Below, piece after piece: positions 1 through 12,049 of a DNA stretch of 64,000 bases. Source of the stretch: Mermis nigrescens (taxonomy: Eukaryota > Nematoda > Enoplea > Mermithida > Mermithidae); NCBI GenBank assembly GCA_036768485.1, contig JAVLUZ010000157.1:10644801-10708800 (forward strand). The letters run 5' to 3'. The notes beneath the pieces were generated by a model that was given only the letters and a program-made list of their open reading frames with translations, did not search any database and had not been told where the DNA came from. The first letter of the stretch is position 1, and every line of letters begins with the position of its first letter. The translations under genes were made by a program, and so were the position numbers.

Positions 1-1114
1 TTTTACTTTTAGTCGTCATTTCATGGTTCAAGCAACCAGTTTTGGTCCAAAATGGCCTGAGGGGGTATGCTTCTCAAAAGTTGTGATAGGGGATACCCCC
101 ATACCCTTCAGTGAGCATTTGTGTGCAATAAGTTTCAAAACAGTTTAAAGAGCAGAAACAGCTATCTCAGCATATGTATATTTTCCTATTTGCAAGCATA
201 ACTTGAAAATTTTCGACATTTCGCGTCAAATACTACAAATACAGAAAATCGAGCATTAAATCAAGCTTGTACACGTCCTTTCGCTTATATGTATTTCATT
301 ATTTATTTTGCTAAAGCCAAAAAAAATTTATTGTTTTTTTCGCAAAAAATTGTGGGAAATTTCGAAATTTGTTGAAAAAATGTTGCGCCAAAAAAGTGAA
401 TTGAAATAAAAGTAGACAATGTAAAACGCCGAATAAAGGCCATTTCGCATGTGAAGGGTAAATTCTTTGACCTACTTTTGACTGTTTTTGGGAAAGTTGG
501 GATACCGTTCCTCCCTTAGGATAATCCTAGATCCGCCACTGTATCGACATGTTGGCGATGAGTCCAAAAAGGCTAAATATTTGCCGTAAATGCTCGAAAA
601 CGATGTTTGTAAAGTAATACCATCGTTTTTGCTCTAAAATCGTTTTTTACAAAGCACTTAGCTATCTCGAATCTTTGATTTTCACCCCCTGAGGGGTTGA
701 CCTTGAAGTGTAGCTCATAAACGCTATTTGGCAAAACTTACAAAGACGGTCGGACAATGAATTAAGAACGTCATTTTCAACTACTTGGATAACGCACGGC
801 ATTGACTTATAGTAGGAAACTAATTAGCTTTTATTAAATATTTCAAAACAGGAAAAAATCACACTTTTTCGGCACCTCGCGCCTCATTGATAAATTTTTG
901 TAGTTTTTATCGTCAGGAACACAAAAATTGACTGAACCACACTACACTACCAAAGGTCGAAGACCTCAATTCACCGAACAAAAAGTGCTGCTGTGCCATA
1001 TTACAGTAAACTTAAATTGACCTACAAAATTCACCAAAGACTCATTGGGAAAATAAAAAAACAAGTACAATACAAAAGCTTGCTTGTATTATTGCACACA
1101 TATGGCAGGCTCAC
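1..1114. other. Rho1 intron sequence with degraded repeat text, no gene
   Basis: By the gene model this is intron between Rho1 coding exons, since the next Rho1 exon (VKHF...) is not found here. The stretch is AT-rich and holds short fragments of the CCCC-flanked repeat families seen elsewhere in the window, for example near 60-110 and 680-720. I see no open frame or RNA gene that I can support. Confidence 0.5.
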
Positions 1115-1264
1115 TTCCGGCGTCCATTTTTCGGGAATGTTTTCTAAAGAATCAGGTGAATCCACACTGAAGCACATCAGGATTACGTCAGTATCCGGAT
1201 ATGACAAAGGTCTTAATCGGTCGTAATCCTCTTGTCCAGCTGTATCCCACAAAGCCAATTCAAC
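1115..1264 (-). CDS. Rho1: Rho1 small GTPase, internal coding exon
   Basis: Encodes 50 residues running from [20 protein letters not shown] to [10 protein letters not shown]. This is RhoA/Rho1 residues ~53-102, including switch II and the G3 DTAGQ motif. Rho1 is a membrane-anchored GTPase controlling actomyosin and polarity. The variant [10 protein letters not shown] is the insect form as I know it (vertebrates have CFSID). The acceptor reads TTTTAAG before GTT (exon starts 1264, minus strand). The donor is GAA followed by GTGAGC (exon ends 1115). Both boundaries are phase 0, matching the phase-0 end of the 7327-7482 exon, so the exons join exactly at Gln52/Val53. The remaining exons lie left of the window. 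No stop or indel is seen, so the gene looks functional. Confidence 0.95.
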
Positions 1265-1351
1265 CTTAAAACACTGTCTTTCCAATCATAACGATAAGAT
1301 ATAGGTAGATGAATGAATAGGTACCTAACTAAATTTACAGTAAGACATACA

Positions 1352-2339
1352 AAGGCCCGAATTCAGGGGGCGAGCGAGACCGGCCCCCGGAAATAGAAAA
1401 ATAATTTTTGAAACACAAGAAAAATTAAAAATTCTCGGAGTAGGTATAAAACACCACAAAAACAGGTTTTTAGCGTACTTTTGAGCTAGTAAATTCAAAA
1501 TTTTCCAGCATTTCGCGCTGGATTTATCGTTTGTTTATAGCCTGTCTTCAGGCCTGCCCAATACTGCTAAAATTTGAGTTAGACACGAAGAACACGTCAA
1601 ATTTTTTTCGGCGCTTCGAGCCGAATCATTCATTTTCTGTATTGTCTTTCCTTGAAATCACCAAGATTAACTACAAAGACAGAAGCTAGGAAATTATTCG
1701 TCGATTTAATGAAAAGAAATTAGTTGTGTAGATTTTTTAAACGACAGATTTGTGTAATATGCATATTATACATGCACATAGGGGGTGAGGGGGTATTACC
1801 CCCCCCGCTGAAAGTTCAGCCAGACGGGTACTGTCCGGCGATTTTGAGCTGACGGAACATTTCTTGCATTATTTTTGAAGTCAAAATAGTTAAAATGTCA
1901 AAAAAATTACCTTTTTACCTGAAAAGCGCCAAAAATGGATCAACTTCTGAATTTTCTTATCGTTAAAAATGATATAACGCAATCAAGATGGACTGAAAAT
2001 GCTTTTGAAATGCGAAATAGCCACAAAAATACGTTTTTAGGCTATTTTGACCATTTTGGTCGTTTAAACAACAACAAAAAAATTTGAACGTTAAATTTAC
2101 TGTTTTGGATTTTTCAGATTCTACCCCCTGCCTACCCTGACCTTGTGCACCTATAATTCGTATGGAATTAAGTAAAAATTTCTAAAATTTTTCCTTCAAA
2201 TTATTCTACACCATTGCATAGAGCTCGTTGGGATACGCTCAAAAATGCCGTTATTTTTGCCCATCTCCTAATGGTTCTCGAGATATCCGAACTCAAAATT
2301 TCCGGCTCCCCCTGAATAAAATCTTGGATAAGGGCCTGG
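1352..2339. mobile_element. Degenerate terminal-inverted-repeat element, hAT-like ends
   Basis: The left end (1352-) reads AGGCCCGAATTCAGGGGG. The right end (about 2310-2339), read on the minus strand, begins AGGCCCTTATCC and reaches ATTCAGGGGGAGCCGG. The two ends share AGGCCC...ATTCAGGGGG and a following CCGGAAAT. The interior is AT-rich with no long frame. Related ends beginning GGCCCGTAT occur near 2838 and 8814, and inverted near 26590, so this is a dispersed family. No clear target duplication was found. Confidence 0.4.
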
Positions 2340-2924
2340 ACATACATGCATTTAATTTATACATAAGCCTTAGTTTTTAAATCACTTCTGAAGAGGAATC
2401 GTAAGAAAGACTATTCAAAAGTATTCGTTCGGTCAGATCAAATTCTTAGACAGATAACATAAAAATACTTCTGGCATCAAAACGGATTAACAAAAGTAGC
2501 GTTGTCGCGTCTTGCATCAGGTGGGCAAGGTAAGATGAGAAATAAAAACTGAAAACCGATAATTTTTGCAAGTGCAAAACACTAGAATGCTATTTTTGAC
2601 TGGGGAAAATTTAATTTCGAAGTATTTTTGGCTATAAAAAAGGAAACCCAACTGCAGAATGCACGCCATCGGAATGAGATGCCTGATTTTTTAACAATTT
2701 ATGAAGAAATATCCTTTTACAACGTGTAAGTGGTCCTAAAGGCACAGTACTGGATCCAGGATTTTATACAGGAAGCGGTGTCTAGACTCTCCCATAAATT
2801 ATCCGAAATTCTGTTAAAAATCTTATATGTACAGCAGGCCCGTATCCAGGATCCGGCCAAGGGGGCGGACCATACATGAGCATGAGGGGTGAGGGGGCAT
2901 TACCCACCTGAGCATTGAAAACCT
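2340..2924. other. Unannotated AT-rich intron sequence
   Basis: No gene is visible. Near 2838-2880 there is a GGCCCGTATCCAGGATCC sequence followed by a G/C-rich tract, which resembles a single end of the hAT-like family. Confidence 0.4.
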
Positions 2925-3257
2925 GATAGCTATACAGCGATTTTGGCCGAAAAACATTGCTGTATAGCCTTTTTTGGATTCAGAAAATTAGCTATACAGC
3001 CTTTTTGGGCTCAAAAAAGTAGCTATATAGTCGTTTTTGAGCTCAGAAATGCTATCTAGTTGTCTTTTCTGAGTTTCAAAGGGTTATATGGCTATTTTCT
3101 CGATTCCAAAAAGGAGTAATAGCTATTTATAGTCCAAAAAGGCTATATAGCTAAGTTTGTGTATCCAAAAAGGCTGTATAGCTAGTTTTCTGAGACCAAA
3201 AAGGCTATATAGCTAATTTTCTGACCTCAAAAGAACTACAGAGCCGTTTTTACGAAG
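2925..3257. repeat. Degenerate minisatellite, ~35-40 bp unit containing TATAGCTA
   Basis: About eight diverged copies of a unit like 'aaaaaggctatatagctaat' plus 'ttctgagctc' follow each other. The array abuts the left target duplication of the MULE element at 3258, and related text (GGCTATCTAGC) resumes right after the element at 6604. The array therefore predates the insertion. Confidence 0.7.
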
Positions 3258-3266
3258 CACATGGCT
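3258..3266. repeat. 9-bp target-site duplication (left) of the MULE element
   Basis: CACATGGCT at 3258-3266 is repeated exactly at 6600-6608, immediately outside the two inverted termini. Nine base pairs is the usual duplication size for Mutator-like elements. Confidence 0.8.
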
Positions 3267-3445
3267 GGTGTCCGGAAAATTCTTCGCGGAAAATTCTTCG
3301 CGGGAAAATTCTTCGCGGAACATTCTTCGCAGGAAAATTCTTCGCCTGGAAAATTCTTCGCTGGAAAATTCTTCGCCGAGAAAATTCTTCGCCGAAAAAT
3401 TCTTCGCCTGGAAAATTCTTCGCCTGGAAAATTCTTCGCGAAAAA
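3267..3445. repeat. Minisatellite of GGAAAATTCTTCGC units (left MULE arm)
   Basis: About ten to twelve units of 14-18 bp with core GGAAAATTCTTCGC run to the arm interior. Long frames read through it in several frames on both strands (FSRRRIF- and ENSS-type repeats); these are artefacts of the unit. The inverted counterpart is at 6415-6595. Confidence 0.9.
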
Positions 3446-3501
3446 TTTTTTTCTGGTTTTCGAAACACAGATACCTATAGAGTGACCCAAAAAGCTGTAT
3501 C

Positions 3502-3733
3502 TGAATTAGACCATTAGCATCGAACGACGGACTTAAAATTTTAAGAGGCGCTTGCATAATTAAACGCAAGTTTCTTCATAGATGCCTCAAAAATAAACCA
3601 TTCTCCAAGTTTTACTTGACACTTTATCAAGTTAAAATACAATGTCCGACTTATGCCTTATTTTGAATTAGACCATTAGCATCGAACGACGGACTTAAAA
3701 TTTTAAGAGGCGCTTGCATAATTAAACGCAAGT
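3502..3733. repeat. Direct repeat of ~70 bp, two copies
   Basis: Copy one is at 3502-3571 and copy two at 3664-3733. Both begin TGAATTAGACCATTAGCATC and end in TTAAACGCAAGTTT. A single inverted copy is in the right MULE arm (6313-6362), so the duplication occurred in the left arm only. A short (AATT)n tract follows at 3737-3766. Confidence 0.85.
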
Positions 3734-4864
3734 TTATAATAATTAATTAATTAATTAATTAATTAAACGCAAGAGATTGAGTTTCTTTTGAGCCAAAATG
3801 ACCTCAAAAACTGGCATGCATGCTAAAATATCCTTGAAACTACCTGGATCCATAGTTTCTCGCCATTTTCAAGCACATTAGAAGGAAATTTCAATTTTCA
3901 TCCGCTCAGCCTTCATTTTGCCTCATTTTCGCACCATAAAATTGTCTATTTTTTATTCTGGGGTCAGTATTACTCTACCTGACCCCCACGTGCACGTTTG
4001 GTCTAGATTTCCCTGCTATTGTGCATAGCAGAAAGTCGGAAACATTTCAGATAATCGTTTACAATTTTCAAAATAAAGTTTGAGTTGGCAGTATTCCGAA
4101 ACTCCGTAATTATTGATAGTTAGTTATTTAATTGAATACATACACAGCGAGCGGGACAGGTTTGAAGATCTCTATTTAGCACATTCTATGTCTCCGTCAT
4201 GTGCATCCTACACTTTTTAATATAATTAAAACAACTCATTTTTTGACTTTTCTCTACTCAAATCTCTTGTAGGCATAAATGGACAGCAACAAAATTCTGG
4301 ACGAGGGGTTCAGTGGGGTCCAATCGCCAAAAATAGCTATAAAAGCACCAAAAATTCAATTCTGGAGGTCTGGGGGAGGGTCCGCCATATTTCGGGGTTC
4401 ATCATTACCTCAGACCATACGTGGGCAGCACCAAGATTTTTTTTGGGGGGGGGTGCGAAAATTTTTAAAAGTCAAATTTTTGGCCCTAAAAACGGTGCTA
4501 TGGCGAAAAAAACACCATTTTTGAACGTATCTTGTCAAGCTCTATCGATTGGCATGAAAAAAGCCGAAAAATTTAAAAAAATTAAATTCTGGGGGTATTG
4601 TCGAAAATTTGCCATTTCTTGTTGGGTATTTTGCCTTCTGAGGGGGTGCATACCCCGAACCCCCCCCCACACGCCCAGGTATGCCTCAGACCCCCACACT
4701 TATGCGTGTTTGTTGGTCTTTCTGAGAAATGCTCAGAAACACATCATTTTTATTTATATAAAAACAGTTTGTGAAACGTCCAGTGTGAAAATTTCTGCCC
4801 TAATTGAAAAGGCCTTATGAGGAGATAACCTTCAAATCAAGAATCTGAGAACTAAAAAAAGAAT

Positions 4865-5234
4865 ATAGAATAGGACTGAGTGGATAGCTAGAACAAAATC
4901 AGATTTTTCGAAGTTATATCTGTTGCCTTTGTATGCACGTTTTCAATATTTAGGGCTTCCAAAAACGAACAATTCGTGCGAAGGGTGGCATCGGGCTTTT
5001 AATGAATTAATTGGTGCCAGTCATCCTACCATTTGGAAATTTATAAAAGCTCTGAAGGACGAACAGAGTTTGAATGAGGGAAAGATCGAACATTACATTG
5101 CTGGTGCTGACAACCCACTGGGCAAAAAGCGTTATCGAGATACTGCAGCCCGCATACAGCGCATTGTAAATGACTTTGACAATAGAGAGACTTTAGATTA
5201 TCTGCGAGGATTGGCCCATAATTTCAACTTTTAG
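4865..5234 (+). pseudogene. MULE-type transposase, C-terminal remnant
   Basis: The frame contains PKTNNSCEGWHRAFN, HPTIWKFIKALKDEQ and, near its end, LDYLRGLAHNF. This matches the C-terminal region of MULE-family transposases of invertebrates, whose signature is PRTNN.(x)EGWH followed by HP.(x)WK.I..L. There is no ATG at the left edge and an in-frame stop precedes about 4865, so roughly the C-terminal 120 residues remain and the catalytic DDE part is missing. It sits between the inner inverted repeats of the element. Family is inferred from memory of these motifs. Confidence 0.65.
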
Positions 5235-5887
5235 TATTGATTTTGATTGCGTAGATAATTTAGTTCTGTTATGATCATACCTGAGAAATGGCTAAAGCAT
5301 TAGTGCATCCGAGTGTGGACTCTGGATTGGCTCATGCTTAGTTCCTTCCATACCTGGGCGTGGGGGGTTTGGGGGGTATGCACCCCTCCCCCGAGAAGGC
5401 AAAATACCCAGCAAGAAATGACAAATTTTGAACAATACCCTCCAGAATTTTATTTTTTATAAATTTTTTGCTTTTTTTGATGCCAATCGATAGAGCTCAA
5501 CGAGATACGTTCAAAAATGATGTTTTTTTCGCCAGGAATCCTCTGCCCGTTCCATCAACTGGGTTGGGAAGGGCTGTTGACCGGGTTTGATCGTGATTAT
5601 TGCTGTTCTCAGACAATCCTGAATACCGTCTTATTGTCTGCATTACTAATTTTGAATAAAAGTGAATTTCAATATGTTTAGAAATATTTGAGGTAGAAAT
5701 CTCAATAATTTTTCAAATAAACGACTTTCTGATTAAATCCTGTCTGATTGTTGTATTTCGTACGCTTCTCAATGAAGCAGATCAGCCCAAAATAAGGCAT
5801 AAGTCAGATAGGTATTGTATTTAAGTTTAAAATGTCAAGTAAAACTTGAAGTTATTTTTAGGCTTCCATTAAGAAATTTACATTTAT

Positions 5888-6300
5888 TGATACAAGCGCA
5901 TACATAATCTAAGGGGGGTTTTCACCCCCGCAAAAACATTTTTCACCCCCCCCCCCGCAAAAATTTTCCACCCCCCTAGAATTGACGATTTTTCGGAAGT
6001 TTCCTAAACTTACCTGAAAATCGGTAGAAAAAGTGTCTTTTTAAGCGTTTTTGGCTATCTATTTGCTCAAAATCGCCAAATTTTCGGCGCTTCGCGCCAT
6101 ATATTCATGTTTTAAGCGATATATTGGTCAATTTATTCGACTTTTTTCGAAATTGTTTTCATGATTTTATGCTCTAGAACGATAGAGCATCGTCAGAAAC
6201 GCCAAAAACGATGTTTTTAACGCGTACCGGCCATTTTTGGGCCCAAAAAGGGCACTTTAGGTTTTCACCCCACTCCCCCCAGAATTCCCATGCTGTGCAT
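5888..6300. repeat. C-rich dispersed repeat copy inside the MULE right arm
   Basis: Runs of C, 'ttcggcgcttcgcgcc' (an inverted CGAAGCGCC motif) and a late module with 'agagcatcgtcagaaacg' match the dispersed CCCC-flanked family described at 47,276 and 52,939. No coding potential is seen. Confidence 0.5.
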
Positions 6301-6414
6301 GTCTGTGTACAAGCACCTCTTAAAATTTTAAGTCCGTCGTCCGATGCTAATGGTCTAATTTAGATATAGGTTTTTGGGGCACTCTATAGGTATCTGTGTT
6401 TCAAAAACCAGAAA

Positions 6415-6595
6415 AAAAATTTTTCGCGAAGAATTTTCCAGGCGAAGAATTTTCCAGGCGAAGAATTTTTCGGCGAAGAATTTTCTCGGCGAAAAATTTT
6501 CTCAGCGAAGAATTTTCCAGCGAAGAATTTTCTCGCGAAGAATTTTCCCGCGAAGAATTTTCCCGCGAAGAATTTTCCGCGAAGAATTTTCCGTG
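6415..6595. repeat. Minisatellite, inverted counterpart (right MULE arm)
   Basis: Units of GCGAAGAATTTTCC run head to tail, the reverse complement of the array at 3267-3445. The two arrays are near-terminal in the two arms of the MULE. Confidence 0.9.
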
Positions 6596-6741
6596 AACCC
6601 ACATGGCTATCTAGCAATTTTTGATTTTCACCCCCCCCTGAAAGTTTGACCTTGTGCATCTACGGGGCGGACCCAACATATATTGGTCTATGTCTCGTGA
6701 AAATTTTTTGGTTCTGAAGGTACCGGTGTCCCTTTTGTTGA

Positions 6742-6866
6742 GGTTGGTTGGTTGGTTCGCTAGTTGGTTGGTTGAGCGGTTGGCTAGTTCATTGGTTGGT
6801 TGGCTAGTTGTTGGTTGGTTGGTTGGTTGGCTATTGGCCGGTTAGTTGGTTGGCTAGTTGGTTGTA
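6742..6866. repeat. (TTGG)n imperfect microsatellite
   Basis: Stretches of TTGGTTGG interrupted by CTAG and GCGG triplets, about 120 bp. Confidence 0.9.
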
Positions 6867-7485
<619 letters not shown>

Positions 7486-7659
7486 TTACGTATGCTAGAC
7501 TATAAGAAAAAATTCTTTTACAAGCAGACTTCATTGAGTCAATGTTAGGAATTCAAAAAAATCATGTAAGTAACATACACATCTGCGTACATGGGCAATA
7601 GTCAGTGGCTCCACTCAATCATACCTTTCTAATAAAAGGTAGTTTTACTAATTCAAAAA

Positions 7660-7872
7660 GTGGTTGTCCAATTATCCGCTTGAAAATTGGCTTTTCAGCT
7701 TCAAAAACTGGCATTCCTGGTTCAAAAGATGGTTATCTGGTTTTGAAAGGTGGTTGGTGGTCCAGAAACTGGTTGTCCGGGTCCAAAAACGCGTTTGCAA
7801 TTTCCGTGGTCGAAAAAATGGCTGTCCAGTTTTAAAAAGTGGTTGCCTAGGTCTAAAAGTGGGATTTTCAGG
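7660..7872. repeat. Minisatellite, ~20-bp unit TGGTTGTCC...TTCAAAAA
   Basis: About ten diverged units alternate 'ggttgtccgg' or 'ggcattcctgg' with 'gttcaaaaac' or 'gtttaaaaagt'. Three overlapping frames across it are artefacts of the repeat. Confidence 0.75.
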
Positions 7873-9549
7873 CTTTACTGTACAAAATATATCCACGTCC
7901 AAGTTAACCCTTATCGCCGTCTAACTTTTGGTTCTCCCGTCCGGTGGACGGGCAGAAACAGGGTATTGCCCGGGTGCGCGCATCTAAGAATTGTTAAGCT
8001 GATACAAATTAACGGCGACATATCTAGTTGGGCAGAGTGGGAGTGGTCAGAGGTGGGGGAGGGGCAAAATCCAGAAACCGTCATTAGTAATTACTGGTTG
8101 GTAATAAAATCTTTTTTATACCTACACTAAAAAATAACGATGTTGCTTCAGTCTCTTAATGTCATTATTAACGTCAGACGATAAATGAAATTGATTATAA
8201 AATATATTTCATCGAATTAATTTCAGTTTTCTGACCACGTTTTATATGGATATTAGGTAATTCTCTGCACGTGACAGACAACTGAGAATAGGTAGTGAGC
8301 GACTCTACAGAAAAATAAATACTTTCAACGTAAAGCGACCTGGTTAGCTAAATATTTAGATAACTAAATCAGATTTTTTCACAATAAAATAAATTCAAAG
8401 CTTACCTAGCAGCAACTTGCTTTCCCCTCAATTTTCTGAGAGTACCCGGTTTTTCAAAATCCCAGGGAAGGTTAGTAGAACTGGCGTAGCCAGTGGAGAG
8501 GAAAGGGGAATCCCCTGAAAAATTCTGAATTTTCTGGAATTGAGCTATGCGGTTGTGTAACGCTGTTCTGCGACAATTTTTTTGAGCATAACCCCAAAAA
8601 ATTCAGCGATCCGCGCCGATTTCCTCTAGTTTTGACAATTATCTTAACTTGGTGACAACAATAAGATACACACGCGCTTGTCGCCATGAGAAGATTATTT
8701 ATTTGCAATTATTTCTATTCATTTCTATTCAATAAAAATTAGAAAGTATGCAGAAAATTCGTACACTTCGTACAGATTGCGTTTTTTAAGAGCTGCTTAG
8801 CATGTAGGCCCGTATTTAGCGGAATAGCGGGCACGTGCCCCCTCCCCGAAATGAAATATGAGAATGATTTTTGCCTTTACTCCTTCCTCCCTTTGCTTTT
8901 TTTAGCCATGAATCGCAAAAATATTTCGGCACTTTGCCCTGAATTTAACAATTATATATAAGTAGTCTATTTAGTAATTTAGTACCAAGCGCGGTTTAAA
9001 CATTCCATTTTTAGTCTTCACACAACCTAAAGCGCATTTTGCATCTATGTCTTCTATTATTCACAGGTTTTATACAGAAAATGAGGTTTGTTAAGGGAGG
9101 AAGAATAGCGGCAATTTTTTGGCGATGATTATGGATTAGCTGATGGAATTTGACGTGGTTCAGCTGATTTTATAAAAATTTTACCCTTCATCATCAAAAT
9201 TGAAGTGCTCTTTTTACAGAATTTTACGACGCTCTGCCCCGGACCCCACTAGGGGCGGGTGCGTGAGCGCGCCATCCCAGACCCCTAGCCCTAGAAGAGA
9301 CGTTTTCCATTGGATTCTCACCATATCTAAGGCATGTGGGTAACAAGAAGTACTAACTAGAATTCATTCTTTAGTCCTATGTTGTAAAAAATTTTGGTCG
9401 TGCCCACTGCCCCTCCCCTCGAAACAAGATCTTGTATCTGTTAGCATGACACGATAAGTCTACAAATGATCCGTATCCACACATGCACACTGGGGGTATG
9501 AGGGGTCATATACCTGGGCAATGGCCGGTCTTCCCGTTGACACCGGGAG
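7873..9549. other. Intergenic, repeat fragments without gene
   Basis: AT-rich. It contains a single end-like sequence 'ggcgtagccagtggag' near 8484 (compare the MITE at 17,270), a GGCCCGTATTTAGCGG end-like sequence near 8814, and GC-rich tracts near 7935-7980 and 9235-9300. No coding region is supportable. Confidence 0.4.
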
Positions 9550-10050
9550 CAGTTGTTTCTGTACAAGGTTCGTTTGTACATGTATAAAGATGGTCCCTTA
9601 AAGTCTTTTAACATTTTGTACGTACAAATTTTTTTGTACTATCATATGGTACAGTAGCGATTTTAGTGTGGTAAAAACAGTTGTTCGACCTTTGGTAGTG
9701 CATTTTAGCTAATTTCTGGATTTCTAGAGGCGAAAATCACTAATCGTTTTACAACTTTGACATTTTTCTTTTGAAATGCAATTTTCGCCATTATAAAGAT
9801 ATACAGAACACACAATTACTCATTTCGGCGCGCGCCGATAATTTTTGCGAATTTCAAATCTTTTCTGCAGTTTATGTCTCTCCGAAAATCTTTTTACATG
9901 TGCAAAGACGGTCCCAAAAAGTCTTTATACATCGGGAAAAATCTTTGACGAACACGAAAAAAACCGTGATCAAAAGCGAAAAATTTTGGTTGGTTGCCAA
10001 ATTCGAAAAGGATTGTTTTGTTGTGAAAAGTTACCTCATGATTTTTAAAT
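9550..10050. repeat. GTACAAAG palindrome family, copy 1
   Basis: Text running from 'gtacaaggttcgtttgtacat' through 'tggtacagtagcgatttta', 'gtgtggtaaaa' and 'ttttagctaatttctgg' to a second 'catgtgcaaagacggtccc' module. The same order recurs at 11,580, 13,090, 13,600, 14,200 and, inverted, 19,190. The frame at 9771-10052 is not conserved and looks spurious. Confidence 0.7.
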
Positions 10051-10895
10051 AAATAGTGAATTTCTATGTGCATTATGTATCTTTGTTTTATCAGTCGAAG
10101 TATGGGGAGAGCTTAATCGGTTTTGATAATAGCACACACTAAGTAGATACATACAGCTATAATTTTTGAGTGTCTGTGTGTGTTGTCCTTATCAATAAAT
10201 TTTACGATGGTCTACGTCATTTCTTGTGCTTCAGTATATTTTGATTCTATTTAGCATTTATCTTTGATTTTTTTACTTAAAATTCTTGTTAATACTTGCA
10301 GCCTTGACTGTTAATACCGAACGACCTAATGTCGATACCGAGTTGAACCCATTGCCCAGGTGTGTGGGGGTATGGGTATCCCCCTGCCAGAACTTTTGAA
10401 AGGCACCCCCTCAGGCGATTTGCGCACCAAAATTTATTGTTGGAATTATGAAAGAGCGCCAAATGATGCCCAACAGTATAACGTAAGTATTTTTCGAGTG
10501 GTATTGTCTATTCATTCATTCAGACACTCTTTGTCCATTATTCTGTTCATTTTTCATAGTTCAAGTCATTCCATCTTCTGATTATCATTTGTTTTCATGC
10601 AAACGTAATCACGATTATTCAAGCAGAGTAAAATACAACGAATCAAAGCATTACGGGTTGTGACGCGGGTTAACGAACGACAAAAAAACATTCAAACAGT
10701 CAACATAAACTAATTATTTTAGTGCCATAATTAGCCATAAAAATTGATCACCCCCTCCCCCAAAGAAACTCGCTTTACTCCTCTCCCAAAACCTTTGACC
10801 GTGTTGCATGTATGTTCGCATTTCATGAGTTTTGAAAATTTTTTTAGTGATTCTGATATGGAAACATAATTTTCTATTTTTATTTATCAGCTAAA
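10051..10895. other. Intergenic, no gene seen
   Basis: AT-rich with a C-rich patch at 10,340-10,420 whose 'ttgcccaggtgtgtggggg' is inverted relative to 'tacctgggcaatgg' at 9511. The interval 9500-10,360 may therefore be another inverted-repeat element. No open frame is convincing. Confidence 0.35.
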
Positions 10896-11579
10896 TTCAG
10901 AACTAGTGATCGACCGGGGCCCCGGCCCCGGCAATCCCCGGCCATTTTTAAGCATCCCCGGCCCCGGCCGGGGCAAGGTCAAAAAATGGCCGGGGCCGTG
11001 GAAAAATTTAGTGTAATTCGTATTTTGTACAGGCTGTGATACTGGCACTTATTTATCAATGAGCAAGTGTTAATTTTGACAACTGTACTGATTAGACCAT
11101 ATGTATACTTACTTAGTCCTTGTTATAACTTTGCTACTGTGTATAAATGGGCTTTTACTGAATAAAAATTCAGGAAAATCTGCATGTTTTCGATTCCTCC
11201 ACTAAACTTATTTAAACTAAATGCTACTTTTAACTCATTCATTCATAGCTATGGCTAAAAGATTTAGAGTTGACAAATACGTTCTGTTTCTAGTTGGAAG
11301 TCGTACGTTTTCAACAAATTATTTTTACAAAAAACACTTTTACATTTAATTGAATGGGAACCGCGTGCTTTAAAACGCGTTTCTTGTGTAATAGTCATGA
11401 GGACGGAGGTTAATTAGTAGGCGAATGTAAACTACGCTGCAGAATTGCGTCCGATCCGATAAACTAAATATGTCTCAAATAGTTTCCTAAGGTTCAGAGT
11501 TGAGGGAGGGGTGAAATCTCGAATTGGAGGACTAGAAAAGTAAGTGGTGGACTATTATTAGCCGACTCTATTTTGTTGT

Positions 11580-11960
11580 ACGAGATTCTTGTGCTTGTAC
11601 AAAGATCTCCGAAAAGGTCTTTGTATGAGCTAACAAATTTTTATAGCTATAAAAAAATAAATATATTTTAAACATACTAATTTTCGCATACTATCAGTAT
11701 AAGACAGTGTTTCTTGTACAATGTACCTTTGTATATACATGAACAAAGGTGGTACCCAAAAGTCTTTGTACCTTTTGTACACACAAATTTTTGGTGACTA
11801 TGATATGGTACAGTAGCGATTTTAGTGTGGTAAAACAGGGTCTTTTGACTTTTGATTGTATATTTTAGCTAATTTCTGGGTTTCTAACGCCAAAAATTAC
11901 TAAAATTGTCTCAAAACGGTGCGAAGCGCCTAAAAATTTGACGTTTTTCCATTCTAAATA
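11580..11960. repeat. GTACAAAG palindrome family, copy 2
   Basis: Same module order as at 9550: 'cttgtacaaagatctccg', 'atatggtacagtagcgattt', 'gtgtggtaaaacaggg', then 'gcgaagcgcc' before 12,000. It is truncated by the (AT)n array. Confidence 0.7.
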
Positions 11961-11978
11961 CAAATTTTGCCATTTTAA

Positions 11979-12043
<65 letters not shown>
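11979..12043. repeat. (AT)n microsatellite
   Basis: Uninterrupted AT dinucleotides, about 32 units. It directly adjoins the inverted-repeat element starting at 12,048. Confidence 0.97.

Positions 12044-12047
<4 letters not shown>

Positions 12048-12049
<2 letters not shown>

Larger units (their letters stand above)
3267..6599. mobile_element. Mutator-like (MULE) element with long terminal inverted repeats
   Basis: The left terminus is GGTGTCCGGAAAATTCTTCG. The right terminus on the minus strand is GGTTCACGGAAAATTCTTCG. Flanking 9-bp duplications are CACATGGCT. Inverted arms continue inward. The block at 3502-3571 (repeated directly at 3664-3733) reappears inverted at 6313-6362, and 3600-3665 reappears inverted at about 5790-5855. 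The core holds a CCCC-flanked inverted pair (about 4279-4740 versus 5340-5560) around a MULE-type transposase remnant. Long inverted repeats, 9-bp duplication and the transposase remnant together make the class assignment firm. The transposase is truncated, so the copy is non-autonomous now. Confidence 0.8.

Noticed and set aside
3300..3440. CRISPR-like array
   Set aside because: Units are contiguous with no spacers; this is a minisatellite in a eukaryotic transposon arm.
3213..3569. Overlapping frames on both strands with FSRRRIF/ENSS repeats
   Set aside because: They follow the GGAAAATTCTTCGC minisatellite in several frames; the mirrored set at 6374-6659 has the same cause.
4279..4820. Frames of 81 and 125 codons on the plus strand
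   Set aside because: They lie in the C-rich repeat and its T-rich neighbour; no domain and frames cross repeat boundaries.
7605..8130. Three overlapping frames of 76-126 codons
   Set aside because: The 20-bp minisatellite keeps several frames open; no start context, domain or conservation.
9771..10052. 93-codon frame in palindrome family copy 1
   Set aside because: The other five copies of the same repeat do not keep this frame open.
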